From an uncultured Coriobacteriales bacterium (GTDB taxonomy: Bacteria; Actinomycetota; Coriobacteriia; Coriobacteriales; UMGS124): 5,313 nucleotides of DNA. The stretch spans positions 1-5,313 of the forward strand of contig CAKUKJ010000198.1 in assembly GCA_934662525.1 (NCBI GenBank), given 5' to 3'. The position numbers were made by a program, and so were the translations under genes. Shown here piece after piece: positions 4,926 to 5,313 of this stretch (positions within the stretch are counted from its first letter, which is position 1; every line of letters begins with the position of its first letter). Below the pieces are notes generated by a model. That model was not told the origin of the DNA. It saw only the letters and a program-made list of their open reading frames with translations, and ran no database searches.

Positions 4926-5313
4926 GTGCTGAGACGCCATCTCTCAACAATCGTCCTTTCCGTGACTTTAGCCCTGGTCGCGTTCGCCTCGCTTTTTGTA
5001 GGCGCGCTCGACATGGACATGACCGGCTTGCTTTCCGGCGACACCAGCCAGTGGCTCACCTTGTTGGCCTCGCGCCTGCCGCGCCTGCTCGCCGTGCTGT
5101 GCACGGGCGCGGGCATGAGCGTCGCCGGCCTCATCATGCAGCAGCTCTGCATGAACAAGTTCGTCTCGCCCACCACAGGGGCCACCATCCAGTCGGCCCA
5201 GCTTGGCGTGCTCATCGCCATGGTGTTCGTGCCCAGCGCGGGAATCTGGGGCCGCAGCCTGTTCGCCTTCGCAGCGGCAACGCTGGGCACCTGGGTGTTC
5301 GTATGGTTCATCC
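4926..5313 (+). CDS. FecCD-family ABC transporter permease for ferric siderophore or related chelate, C-terminus outside the window
   Basis: The first 129 codons, from a GTG start, are open to the right edge. The protein is very hydrophobic: a membrane segment at about 7-28, then the family signature RLPRLLAVLCTGAGMSVAG (50-68) leading into a second segment, the loop IMQQLCMNKFVSPTTGATIQ (70-89), and further segments at about 91-104 and 110 onward. The RLPR..L...GAGxxxAG..MQ......SP..G pattern is diagnostic of the BtuC/FecCD permeases. The NKFVSPTTGAT form is closest, from memory, to the YclN/CeuB/FatD branch that imports catecholate-type siderophores. Family members are about 310-340 residues, so under half is present. 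It would work in the cytoplasmic membrane with a second permease, an ATPase and a binding lipoprotein, presumably encoded to the right. It is in the same direction as the LysR gene but 261 bp away, so probably a separate unit. The cargo (siderophore, haem or cobalamin) cannot be fixed. Confidence 0.93.
   Translation, partial: MLRRHLSTIVLSVTLALVAFASLFVGALDMDMTGLLSGDTSQWLTLLASRLPRLLAVLCTGAGMSVAGLIMQQLCMNKFVSPTTGATIQSAQLGVLIAMVFVPSAGIWGRSLFAFAAATLGTWVFVWFI

Noticed and set aside
4856..5311. Minus-strand frame of 151 codons at the right end
   Set aside because: The plus strand carries clear FecCD signatures and a Shine-Dalgarno; the antisense product has no recognisable features.

Overview
The window is GC-rich, intergenic regions apart. 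It carries a Tat-exported molybdopterin oxidoreductase of roughly 1,000 residues, a small iron-sulfur partner, a divergent LysR-type regulator and a FecCD-type metal-chelate permease. This combination, and the detailed motifs of the large enzyme (C-x2-C-x4-C cluster start, ICKGPR, NLGKE..LRPGTD, GGNRG), resemble what I remember of the expanded molybdoenzymes of gut Actinobacteria in the Eggerthellaceae (Eggerthella, Gordonibacter, Adlercreutzia, Slackia). That family includes the catechol dehydroxylases. The taxonomic call is an inference from protein resemblance; no rRNA or marker gene is present.

Layout from left to right. Positions 1-285 (minus) hold the N-terminal 95 residues of a polyferredoxin-like electron-transfer subunit that runs off the left edge. 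Positions 286-3423 (minus) hold the complete catalytic subunit (1,045 aa). Its stop codon touches the start codon of the iron-sulfur subunit, so the two form one transcription and translation unit. Positions 3424-3743 are a divergent, locally AT-rich control region. It contains a near-ideal LysR-type operator (ATTCC-N5-GGAAT, carrying T-N11-A), an extra half-site 22 bp away, a second inverted repeat, and a hairpin in the leader of the oxidoreductase. Positions 3744-4664 (plus) encode a 306-aa LysR-type regulator. Positions 4665-4925 are non-coding and rich in small inverted repeats, ending in a Shine-Dalgarno sequence. From 4926 (plus, GTG start) a FecCD-family permease begins and runs off the right edge.

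How the parts may work together. The LysR protein probably senses a small molecule, perhaps the substrate of the enzyme, and controls the divergent oxidoreductase operon through the shared region. The catalytic subunit would be folded with its bis-MGD cofactor and Fe-S cluster in the cytoplasm and exported by Tat. The iron-sulfur subunit, which has no signal of its own, would be co-exported and pass electrons from a membrane quinol oxidant lying outside the window. The substrate cannot be read from the sequence. An aromatic or other dietary or host-derived electron acceptor is a reasonable guess. The permease looks like the first gene of a separate iron-uptake operon.
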